Assembly (NCBI RefSeq): GCF_015831345.1
Contig: NZ_JADWYS010000001.1
Span: 1,994,118 to 2,058,117, forward strand
DNA: 64,000 nucleotides
From: Caenimonas aquaedulcis
GTDB lineage: Bacteria; Pseudomonadota; Gammaproteobacteria; Burkholderiales; Burkholderiaceae_C
Direction: 5' to 3'
A program made the position numbers and the translations under genes. Shown piece after piece: positions 52,287-60,113 of the stretch; position 1 is the first letter of the stretch; each line of letters opens with the position of its first letter. The notes beneath the pieces are model-generated. The model was not told where the DNA came from, searched no databases, and saw only the letters and a program-made list of their open reading frames with translations.

Positions 52287-53133
52287 CGCGCGCCGACATC
52301 CCCGTGCGCCCCGCCACCAGCGCCACCACGTCCGCGTCCGGTAGGCTCCAGCCGGGCAGCAGGCGCACGAGCCGGCCCGACGCCAGGCTGTCCGCCACAT
52401 CCCACTCGGAGCGGAGCACCACGCCCTTGCCCTGCAGCGCCCATTGCTTCGCGACCTCGCCGTCGTTGCTGCTGAGAATCGCGGGCACGCGCACCGCGGC
52501 CTCGCTGCGCTTGCGCCTGAAGCGCCACAGCGTCACGTCCTCACCGTTCTCGCGTAGCACGATGCAGTCGTGCTGCGCGAGGTCCTTCGGCTCGCGCGGC
52601 GCCGGCCGCTTCGCGAGGTAGGACGGCGCGGCGCACACGAAGCGCGAATTGGGCGCGATCGGGTAAGCCACCATGCTCGAGTCGCCAAGCTGGCCGATGT
52701 GCACGATCAGGTCGAAGCGGTTCGCGTCCGCCGCCGAGACGACATCGCTGAGCGTGAGCGACACCATCAGCTTCGGGTGCAGCGCGTGGAACTGAGCGAT
52801 GGCGGGTGCGAGGTAGTGCCGGCCGAACCCGAGCGGCCCGCCGACGTGCAGGGTGCCCACCACTTCGCCCGAGCGGGCACGCAGCCTGTCCACGAGGCCG
52901 TCCAGGTTGGCCAGCATCTCCACCACGCCCGCGTGGAACAGCTCGCCTTCCTCGGTGAGCATGAAGCGCCGCGTGCTGCGATGCGCGAGTTGCATCCCCA
53001 GGCTCGCTTCCAGGTGACGCAGCCGCTGCGACACGGCCGAGGCCGTCACGTCCAGCCGCCGCGCCGCTTCCGCGAGCGATCCGCTCTCGGTGATCGTGAC
53101 GAAAAAGCGCAGGTCGGTGATGTCGTGCGGCAT
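52225..53133 (-). CDS. LysR-family transcriptional regulator
   Basis: The protein has 302 aa from ATG 53133. An N-terminal winged helix-turn-helix (LRFFVTITESGSLAEAARRLDVTASAVSQRLRHLEASLG) is followed by the periplasmic-binding-protein-like effector domain. It is the last gene of a minus-strand block of D-amino-acid genes, 29 bp after the ornithine-cyclodeaminase-like gene, so it probably regulates them. Being downstream of its targets is less common for LysR genes. Confidence 0.92.
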   Translation of the reverse strand: MPHDITDLRFFVTITESGSLAEAARRLDVTASAVSQRLRHLEASLGMQLAHRSTRRFMLTEEGELFHAGVVEMLANLDGLVDRLRARSGEVVGTLHVGGPLGFGRHYLAPAIAQFHALHPKLMVSLTLSDVVSAADANRFDLIVHIGQLGDSSMVAYPIAPNSRFVCAAPSYLAKRPAPREPKDLAQHDCIVLRENGEDVTLWRFRRKRSEAAVRVPAILSSNDGEVAKQWALQGKGVVLRSEWDVADSLASGRLVRLLPGWSLPDADVVALVAGRTGMSARVKLFLSFLQARFQPAPPWRR

Positions 53134-53162
53134 GCGCGCATGGTACGCGCGCGCCCTGCCGG

Positions 53163-54131
53163 CTAGTAGTCGACCATCGTGCAGCCACCGCGCGCGAGGG
53201 CCTGGCGCACCGCCAGCTCGGCCACCACGAGGTCCTGCAAGGCCACGCCGGTGCCGTCGAAGAGGGTGATCTCCGCGTCGTTCCGGCGGCCCTCGCACAG
53301 TCCCGCGATCACCTGCCCGATGCTGCCGCGAAAGGACGCTTCGGTGATGAGCCCGGCGCCGAACGCGTGCTGGCATTCCCCGATCGTGATGGCCTGCGCA
53401 GCCTCGTCCACGAAGATCGCGCTCGCGGCCACGAGCGCGGGGTCCAGCTCCTGCTTTCCCTTCGTGTCGGCGCCCATCGCGCTGATGTGCGTGCCGGGGC
53501 GCACCCAGGACTTGTCCACCAGCGCCTGCTTCGACGGGGTGACCGTGATGAGGATGTCCGCTTTCGAAGCGACGACCTCCCGGTCCGCGGAGATGAATTC
53601 CAGGCCGAGCTCCTGCACCACACGGCCGAACGCGGCGAGTTTGTCGGGCGAGGGGTTCCACGCGTACACGGTCCTGATCGGGCGCACGGCCAGCGTGGCG
53701 CGCAGCTGGTGCTGCGACTGCACGCCCGCGCCGATCATGCCCAGCACACTGCTGCCGGGACGCGACAGGTACTTGGTCGCGATGGCGCTGGCCGCGCCCG
53801 TGCGCACGCCGGTGAGGTAGTTGGCGCTGACCAGCGCGCTCGCGCGGCCGGTCTCCGCATCGAACAGCAGCGTGGACGACTGGTGGTTGCCCAGGCCCTG
53901 CGCCAGGTTGTGCGGCCAGTAGCCGCCCGCCTTGAGCCCCAGCAGCGGCGCCGACGTATCGCAGCCGGTCTTCACGCCGAACACGGCGTCCTGGTGGCCC
54001 ACCGCCTCGCGCACCACGGGATAGTTGCGCGCCTGGCCGCGCGCCATGGCGGCGAACGATTGCTCCACCGCCGCGATCGCGTCGGGTACGCCGACCAGCG
54101 CGCGCGCTTCCTGCTCGGAAATAATGATCAT
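53163..54131 (-). CDS. Ornithine cyclodeaminase/mu-crystallin family enzyme
   Basis: The protein has 322 aa. It has the family's substrate region (AVFGVKTGCDTSAPLLGLKAGGYWPHN), a Rossmann NAD(P)-binding motif (VLGMIGAGVQSQHQLRATLAV) and ILITVTPSKQALVDKSWVRPGTHISAMGADTKGKQELDP. Members include ornithine cyclodeaminase, alanine dehydrogenase-like, ketimine reductase and iminosuccinate reductase (BhcD). Next to fold-type-III PLP enzymes, an imine reductase or an amino-acid dehydrogenase role fits better than ornithine use. ATG 54137 is an alternative start. Confidence 0.88.
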   Translation of the reverse strand: MIIISEQEARALVGVPDAIAAVEQSFAAMARGQARNYPVVREAVGHQDAVFGVKTGCDTSAPLLGLKAGGYWPHNLAQGLGNHQSSTLLFDAETGRASALVSANYLTGVRTGAASAIATKYLSRPGSSVLGMIGAGVQSQHQLRATLAVRPIRTVYAWNPSPDKLAAFGRVVQELGLEFISADREVVASKADILITVTPSKQALVDKSWVRPGTHISAMGADTKGKQELDPALVAASAIFVDEAAQAITIGECQHAFGAGLITEASFRGSIGQVIAGLCEGRRNDAEITLFDGTGVALQDLVVAELAVRQALARGGCTMVDY

Positions 54132-54150
54132 GGGCATCCTCGGATCGGGT

Positions 54151-55290
54151 TCACCAGCCGCTGAAGCGCTGCCAGGTGGCGGTGACATCGCCAGCCGGGC
54201 CGAGCACCTGGTATTGCGGGTACTGCGCGGCGGTCGAGCACGCATGGTTGGGCAGGATGCGCAGCTGCGTGCCCACGGGCAGGTGCAGCGCGCCGTCGAT
54301 GCGGCCGGAGCGGTGCGCGATGATGCCGTGCTCCTGGTTGGCGCCGACCATCACGAGGTCGTCCACCGGCTTGCCGTGCACATCGCACACCAGCCCGTAG
54401 CCCTGGTCCACGGCCTGCGCCGACGTGCCGCGGTCGCGCGACATCGCCATCCACCCGGCGTCGACCAGCGTCCAGCCCTTGTCCGGGCGATGGCCGATCA
54501 CGGTGCCCAGTACCGACAGCGCGATCTCGTCGATGCGGCATACGCCCAGGCCGGCCATCACGAGGTCGAAGAACACGAACACACCGGCGCGCAATTCCGT
54601 CACGCCTTCCAGGTGCTCGGCGAAGAGCGCTGTGGGCGTGGAACCGACACTGACGACCGGGCACGCGATGCCCTCTGCGCGCAGCCGCGTCGCCGCCAGC
54701 ACCACCGCGGCGCGCTCCTGCTCGGCCATCGCGCGGATCGCGTCCACCGAAGGGCTGTCGTAGCTGCTGCCGGCGTGCGTCATCACGCCCTGGACGGGAA
54801 TGCCCGAGTCCTCGAGGAAACGGCCGATCCGCAGCAAGTCTTCGCTCCCGGGCTTGACGCCGGAGCGGTGGCCGTCCGAATCGATTTCGATGAGCACGTC
54901 GAAGCGGGCGGCATGCGAGCGGACACGGTCCGCCAGCAGCCGCGCCGTCTCCATGCTGTCCAGGATGATCGAGAGGCGCACGCCCTTGGCCTGCAGGGCC
55001 GCGACGTGATCGAGCTTGTTCGGCGCGATGCACACGGCGTAGAGGATGTCCTTCACGCCGCGCTCCGCGAAATACTCCGCCTCGAGCAGCGTGGATACGG
55101 TGATCGGGCCCTCGGGCGACTCCATCAGGCGGCGCGCCACCTCGATCGACTTGTTCGTCTTCACGTGCGGGCGGAAGGTCACGCCCAGCTTGCGTGCGCG
55201 ATCGCGCATGCGGGCGATGTTGCGGTCCATCTGCGCCTCGTCCAGGAGCAGCGCGGGGGTTTCCAGTTGCGCGAGCGATGCCATGGTCAT
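54151..55290 (-). CDS. DSD1-family (fold type III) PLP enzyme, D-amino-acid lyase/dehydratase-like
   Basis: The protein has 379 aa. The PLP lysine is in FRPHVKTNKS, and the C-terminal metal-binding His-Cys pair of D-serine dehydratase/D-threonine aldolase-like enzymes is in LPNHACSTAAQY. VLIEIDSDGHRSGV is typical for the barrel. Known family activities are D-serine dehydratase, D-threonine aldolase and D-threo-3-hydroxyaspartate dehydratase. Start ATG 55290 overlaps the deacylase stop (ATGA). Confidence 0.88.
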   Translation of the reverse strand: MTMASLAQLETPALLLDEAQMDRNIARMRDRARKLGVTFRPHVKTNKSIEVARRLMESPEGPITVSTLLEAEYFAERGVKDILYAVCIAPNKLDHVAALQAKGVRLSIILDSMETARLLADRVRSHAARFDVLIEIDSDGHRSGVKPGSEDLLRIGRFLEDSGIPVQGVMTHAGSSYDSPSVDAIRAMAEQERAAVVLAATRLRAEGIACPVVSVGSTPTALFAEHLEGVTELRAGVFVFFDLVMAGLGVCRIDEIALSVLGTVIGHRPDKGWTLVDAGWMAMSRDRGTSAQAVDQGYGLVCDVHGKPVDDLVMVGANQEHGIIAHRSGRIDGALHLPVGTQLRILPNHACSTAAQYPQYQVLGPAGDVTATWQRFSGW

Positions 55291-56750
55291 GCCTGCGCGG
55301 GCTGCACGTCACGCGAGAGCACGCGGCCCGGGCGCGCGCCGGTGGACCGGCCCGCCTGCCAGACGGGCTGGCCGTTGACGATGACCGTGTCGATGCCGTG
55401 CGCCGGCGCGATGGGCTTCTCGTAGGTGGCGGCGGAGTCGATGGTGTCGGCGTCGAAGAGTGTGAGGTCCGCAAAGGCACCCTCCTTCAGCACCCCCCGG
55501 TCCTTCAGCCCGAAATTCTTCGCGGTGAGGCCCGTCATCTTGTAGATTGCCATCTCCAGCGGGAACAACCCCAGCACGCGGCCATAGTGCCCGAGGACAC
55601 GCGGGAAGCTGCCCCACAGGCGCGGATGCGGCGACGCGTCGTGCGGCAAGCCGTCCGAGCCGATCATCACTTTGTCGTGCTTGAGGATCACCTGCACGTC
55701 GGACTCGGCGAGCCGGAAGTAGATGCCGCCGGCGGGGCTCAGGCGTCGGATCGCCTCATCCTGCGCCACGCCCATCTGCCGCGCGATCGCATCGAGGTCC
55801 TGGCCCGCGTACTCCGGCAGCGTCTTGGACCAGCTCACGATCACGCGCGACGAACTCGCCGCGCGGTCGGCCGACAGGATGGTGGATCCCGCGGTGTACG
55901 GATAGCAGTCGATGCAGATCGGCTGGCTCGCCATGTTTTTCTCGATGAAGTTCAGGGCTTCCTGCGATCGCCCGTGGTTCTTCTCGCCGACCACCTTGAG
56001 GTGCGAGATCACGACCGGCACGCCGACCTCGCGGCCGATGCGGAAGGTCTCCTCCAGCGAATCGATCACGCGGTCCGCCTCGTCGCGCATGTGCGTGCAA
56101 TACACGCCGTCGAATTCCTTGAGCGGCTGGCAGACGCCGATCACCTCTTCCGTCGGCGCGGCGACGGACGGCTCGTAGAAGAGGCCCGTGGACACGCCGA
56201 CCGCGCCCGCTTCCATCGCTTCGCGTACGAGCTCGCGCATCTGCCCGATCTGGCCGGCCGAGGCGGGCTGCCCGAGGTCGTCCACGGTGGCGACGCGCAG
56301 CGTGGTGTGCCCGACGAGCAGCGCGCAGTTGGTGGCCGCGGGCTTGGCGCGCAGTTCGGCCACGTAGGACGCGAAGGTCGGGAAGTGGAACCACCCGCCC
56401 TCCTCGTCGAGCAGGTTCAGCGGCGGCGTCACCGGCTGCGGCACGGGACGCGGCATCGGCGCGAGCGAGATGCCGCAGTTGCCCGCCACCACCGTGGTGA
56501 TGCCCTGGCTCACCTTGGGCGACATGTCGGGGCTGGAGAGCATCAGGCGGTCGTCGTGCGTGTGCGCATCGATGAAGCCGGGCGCGGCGATGCGCCCGCC
56601 GAGGTCGATCTCCTTCGTGCCACGCTCGGCGGAGAGGTCGCCGATGCGCTCGATGCGGTCGCCGCGGATGCCGATGTCGCCCGCATAGCGCGGCGATCCG
56701 GTGCCGTCCACGATGCTGGCGTTACGGATGAGGAGGTCGAAGGCTTGCAT
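55287..56750 (-). CDS. N-acyl-D-amino-acid deacylase (amidohydrolase superfamily)
   Basis: The protein has 487 aa. It has the entry DLLIRNASIVDGTGSPRYAGDIGIRGDRI, the metal-binding FIDAHTHDDRLM, the cysteine in TTVVAGNCGISLAP that bridges metals in D-aminoacylases, VVISHLKVVGEKNHGRS and MIGSDGLPHDASPHPRLWGSFPRVLG. It releases free D-amino acids from N-acyl forms. It sits between the two DSD1-type genes, 33 bp after the first. Confidence 0.92.
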   Translation of the reverse strand: MQAFDLLIRNASIVDGTGSPRYAGDIGIRGDRIERIGDLSAERGTKEIDLGGRIAAPGFIDAHTHDDRLMLSSPDMSPKVSQGITTVVAGNCGISLAPMPRPVPQPVTPPLNLLDEEGGWFHFPTFASYVAELRAKPAATNCALLVGHTTLRVATVDDLGQPASAGQIGQMRELVREAMEAGAVGVSTGLFYEPSVAAPTEEVIGVCQPLKEFDGVYCTHMRDEADRVIDSLEETFRIGREVGVPVVISHLKVVGEKNHGRSQEALNFIEKNMASQPICIDCYPYTAGSTILSADRAASSSRVIVSWSKTLPEYAGQDLDAIARQMGVAQDEAIRRLSPAGGIYFRLAESDVQVILKHDKVMIGSDGLPHDASPHPRLWGSFPRVLGHYGRVLGLFPLEMAIYKMTGLTAKNFGLKDRGVLKEGAFADLTLFDADTIDSAATYEKPIAPAHGIDTVIVNGQPVWQAGRSTGARPGRVLSRDVQPAQA

Positions 56751-56783
56751 TCAGGAGTTCCGGGAAGGTTGGGATTGAGCGGG

Positions 56784-57899
56784 TTACAGCAGCGCGCCGC
56801 GCGCCGCGATGGGCCACAGGGCCTCGACACGGCCGGCGCGTACGCACACCAGCTCGTCGTAGAGATTCACGGTCGGGTCGCAATGGCCGGGCACCAGGTG
56901 GAGCACATCGCCGAGGGCGAGCGCTCCGGCGTCCGCGGTCGCGATCACCCCATGTTCGTCAGCGGCCTTGGCGTAGCGCAGGTCGGGCCGCTGCCAAACG
57001 GTCGGCATCCCGGAGTCCACGCTGGACGCCTTGAGGCCGGCATCGACGATCGCGAAGGCATCGGTCGCGCGGCTCATGACCGTCGTGCGCACGAAGAGCG
57101 CGTGTTCGAAGGCGACATCATTGGGGCCACGCGTGTTGTCGCCGTAGTCGCGGTCCAGGAAGATGTAGGAGCCCGCCTGGATCTCGTCGAACACGCCGCT
57201 GTCGCGCTCGTTCACGAAGCTGCCCGTGCCCGCGCCGGTGATGCGCTCGACCGCGATGCCGCACGCCTCGATGGCTTTGTGCGAGCGCGTCGCGGCGTCG
57301 CAGGCGCTGTCTATCGCCGCCTTGCGTTCCACCGGCGTGCGCAGGTGCTGCGCCGGCCCGTGATAACACTGCAGCCCCGCGAAGCGCAGGCCGGGTGCGG
57401 CGGCAATGTCGCGTGCGAGCCGCGCCGCGGCCTCGCCGGGCGCCACGCCGCAGCGGTGCGCGCCGACATCCACTTCGACGTAGACGTCCAGCGTGACGTC
57501 GTGCGCCTGTGCCGCCGCAGCGAGCGGCTGCACCTGCAGCGCATCGTCCACCAGCACGCCGATGCGCGCCTTGCGCGCGAGCGGCGCGAGCCGGCGCAGC
57601 TTGGCCTCGCCCATCACCTGGTTGGTCACCAGGATGTCGGCGATGCCCGCGTCCGCGAACACCGCCGCCTCGCTCACCTTCTGGCAGCAGATGCCCACGG
57701 CGCCGAGCGCCACTTGCCGCTTCGCGATCTCGGGGCATTTGTGGCTCTTGGCGTGCGCGCGCAGCCGCACCTTCGTGCCGCGCAAGGCGTCCGCCATGCG
57801 CTGGAGGTTGCGCTCGAAGGCATCGAGGTCGAGCACCAGCGCGGGGGTGTCGATGGCGCCGGCGTCGTCACCCGGCTGCGCGGCTTTCCACGGGCTCAT
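56784..57899 (-). CDS. DSD1-family PLP enzyme, D-threonine aldolase/3-hydroxy-D-aspartate aldolase-like
   Basis: The protein has 371 aa. The PLP lysine is in LRAHAKSHKCPEIAKRQ; the metal pair is in VPGHCDPTVNLYDE. The segment GLQCYHGPAQHLRT and GAGTGSF... EIQAGSYIFLDRDYGDN matches D-threonine aldolase and beta-hydroxyaspartate aldolase (BhcC-type) proteins. Such aldolases split beta-hydroxy D-amino acids to glycine and an aldehyde or glyoxylate. It is distinct from the second DSD1 gene of the block. Confidence 0.88.
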   Translation of the reverse strand: MSPWKAAQPGDDAGAIDTPALVLDLDAFERNLQRMADALRGTKVRLRAHAKSHKCPEIAKRQVALGAVGICCQKVSEAAVFADAGIADILVTNQVMGEAKLRRLAPLARKARIGVLVDDALQVQPLAAAAQAHDVTLDVYVEVDVGAHRCGVAPGEAAARLARDIAAAPGLRFAGLQCYHGPAQHLRTPVERKAAIDSACDAATRSHKAIEACGIAVERITGAGTGSFVNERDSGVFDEIQAGSYIFLDRDYGDNTRGPNDVAFEHALFVRTTVMSRATDAFAIVDAGLKASSVDSGMPTVWQRPDLRYAKAADEHGVIATADAGALALGDVLHLVPGHCDPTVNLYDELVCVRAGRVEALWPIAARGALL

Positions 57900-57909
57900 C
57901 GCGAGGGCC

Positions 57910-58881
57910 TCAATCGATCTTCGCGCCGGAGAACTTCACGACCTTCGCCCACTTGATGGTCTCCTGGCGCGACAGCTCCAGGAATTCCTCCGGCGTGCTG
58001 GGCGAAGTGTCCGCGCCGAGCGCGCGGAAGCGCTCGCGCAGCGCGGGGCTGGCCAGCGCCGTGCGGATTTCCGCGTTGAGTTTGGCCACGACGTCCTTGG
58101 GCATGTTGGCCGGGCCGACGATGCCGCCCCACGCCGTCACTTCGAAGCCGGGCACGCCGGACTCGGCGATCGTCGGCACGTCGGGGTACGTCGGGGAGCG
58201 CTGCGGCGAGGAGATCGCCAGCGCGCGCACCTTGCCGGCCTGCGCGAGCGGGCCGGACACGGGCGTGTTGATCATCATCATCTGGATGCCGCCGCCGATG
58301 AGGTCCGTCACCGCCGAGGTCGCAGCGCGGTAGGGCACGTGCAGCATGTGCGTGCCGGTCATCGCCTTGAAGAGTTCCACGCCCAGGTGCGCGGTGGTGC
58401 CGTTGCCGTCCGATGCGAAGGCGACCTTGCCGGGATTCTTCTTCGCATAGGCGATGAGCTCGGGCACGGTCTTCACCGGCAGGTTGTTGTTCACCACCAT
58501 GAGGTTCGACAGGCGCAGCACGTTGGAGACGAGCGTCAGGTCCTTCTCCACGTCGTAGGGCACGGTCGTGAGCAGCGACTTGTTGGTGGCGAGCGAAACC
58601 ACGTTGCCGTAGGCGAGCGTGTAGCCGTCGGGGGCGGACTTCACGAGGTCCATGGTGCCGATGACATAGGAGCCGCCGGGCTTGTTGTCGATGACGATGG
58701 GCACGTTCATCTGCAGCGTCAGCTGCTGGGCCAGCGCGCGCATCAGGGCGTCCGGTGCGCCGCCGGGCGCCGAGGGCACGATGAGGCGGATGGTCTTGTC
58801 GGGATAGGCGGCGTGGGCGGGCCACGCCAGCCCGGCCGTGGCGGCGAGCACGAGGACGGGGAGCAAAAGGCGTCTGAGCAT
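57910..58881 (-). CDS. Tripartite tricarboxylate transporter (Bug) substrate-binding protein
   Basis: The protein has 323 aa with a Sec signal peptide (cleavage near PAHAA). Bug-family blocks are YPDKTIRLIVPSAPGGAPDALMRALA, VIDNKPGGSYVIG, ANKSLL-type region, YRAATSAVTDLIGGGIQMMM and MPKDVVAKLNAEI. No tctA/tctB membrane genes are in the window, as is common for Bug genes in this group. As first gene of the block it probably binds the substrate of the D-amino-acid pathway. Confidence 0.92.
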   Translation of the reverse strand: MLRRLLLPVLVLAATAGLAWPAHAAYPDKTIRLIVPSAPGGAPDALMRALAQQLTLQMNVPIVIDNKPGGSYVIGTMDLVKSAPDGYTLAYGNVVSLATNKSLLTTVPYDVEKDLTLVSNVLRLSNLMVVNNNLPVKTVPELIAYAKKNPGKVAFASDGNGTTAHLGVELFKAMTGTHMLHVPYRAATSAVTDLIGGGIQMMMINTPVSGPLAQAGKVRALAISSPQRSPTYPDVPTIAESGVPGFEVTAWGGIVGPANMPKDVVAKLNAEIRTALASPALRERFRALGADTSPSTPEEFLELSRQETIKWAKVVKFSGAKID

Positions 58882-59036
58882 GGGAGATCTCGTCGTTGGG
58901 GAAGGAGTGGAATGGGCTTGCCGACCTTAAGCCCCGCGGCGGCAATCGCCAATCACCCGCACCTACTTACACCCGGAAGTTGCGCTTACGAATGAAACGC
59001 CGGGCCGCCGCGCATGGCGCCCCCTATCATCGGCCG

Positions 59037-60113
59037 ATGCCCTCGTCACACGCCCTGCCCCGCTGGACCCTGGTCGCGCCCGTTGCGGGTTGGCTCCTTC
59101 TCGCCGGGACATGGCTGGGCCTGTCGGGCTGGTACGGCCTGCTGGTCGCCGCGGGCCTGGTGGGTTGCGTGCTCGCCTCGGTGCACCACGCCGAAGTGGT
59201 GGCGCACCGAGTGGGCGAGCCCTTCGGCACCTTGCTGCTGGCCGTCGCCGTCACGGTGATCGAGGTGGGCCTGATCGTCTCGCTCATGCTCTCCGGCGGA
59301 CCGGCCGCGGCGGCCCTGCCGCGCGATACGGTGTTCGCAGCGGTCATGCTCATCCTCAACGGCATGGTGGGCCTGTGCCTGCTCGTCGGCAGCCATCGGC
59401 ATGGCGAACAGACCTTCACCCTGTCGGGCGTCAATGCGTCGCTGGCGACGCTCGCGGCCATCGTCACCCTCACGCTGGTGCTGCCCAATTACACGCTCAC
59501 GGCGCCGGGCCCTATGTACAGCCGCAGCCAGCTCGGGTTCATCGCGCTCGTGTCGCTGGTGCTCTACGGCACCTTCCTGCTGGTGCAGACAGTCCGGCAC
59601 CGCGACTACTTCCTGCCCGCGAAGGCCACGCCGGACGACCATGCGCAACCACCGTCGAAACGCACCGCGGCCGTCAGCGGCAGCGTGCTGCTCGCCTGCC
59701 TGGGCGCGGTGGTGCTGCTCGGCAAGGCGCTGGCGCCGACCATCGAATCCGGCGTGGAGGCCATGGGCGCGCCGCACTCCCTCGTCGGCATCATCATCGC
59801 GGCCGTGGTGCTGATGCCCGAGAGCCTGGCCGCGGTGCGCGCCGCGCGCGCCAACCGGCTGCAGACCAGCATGAACCTCGCGCTCGGCTCCGCGCTCGCC
59901 AGCATCGGCCTCACGATTCCCGCGGTAGCCATCGTGTCGCTCCTCACGGGCTGGACACTGCAGTTGGGCATCGACGCCAAGTCCACCGTGCTGCTGGTGC
60001 TGTCGCTGATGGTCGCAACGCTGTCGCTGGGCACCGGGCGCACCACCGTGCTGCAGGGCGTGGTGCACCTGGTGATCTTCGCGGTCTACCTCTTCATCAC
60101 CATCGTGCCCTGA
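59037..60113 (+). CDS. Calcium/proton (cation) exchanger, ChaA/CaCA type
   Basis: The protein has 358 aa with about 11 membrane helices. The two alpha-repeat motifs are AVAVTVIEVGLIVSLMLSGG and AAVVLMPESLAAVRAARANRLQTSMNLALGSALASIGLTIPAVA, with the conserved acidic residue in each (VIE and MPE). The central HRHGEQTF loop and split cytoplasmic region fit ChaA. ATG 59037 is preferred; ATG 58992 would add a basic N-terminus. It probably exports Ca2+, Na+ or K+ in exchange for protons. Confidence 0.9.
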   Translation: MPSSHALPRWTLVAPVAGWLLLAGTWLGLSGWYGLLVAAGLVGCVLASVHHAEVVAHRVGEPFGTLLLAVAVTVIEVGLIVSLMLSGGPAAAALPRDTVFAAVMLILNGMVGLCLLVGSHRHGEQTFTLSGVNASLATLAAIVTLTLVLPNYTLTAPGPMYSRSQLGFIALVSLVLYGTFLLVQTVRHRDYFLPAKATPDDHAQPPSKRTAAVSGSVLLACLGAVVLLGKALAPTIESGVEAMGAPHSLVGIIIAAVVLMPESLAAVRAARANRLQTSMNLALGSALASIGLTIPAVAIVSLLTGWTLQLGIDAKSTVLLVLSLMVATLSLGTGRTTVLQGVVHLVIFAVYLFITIVP

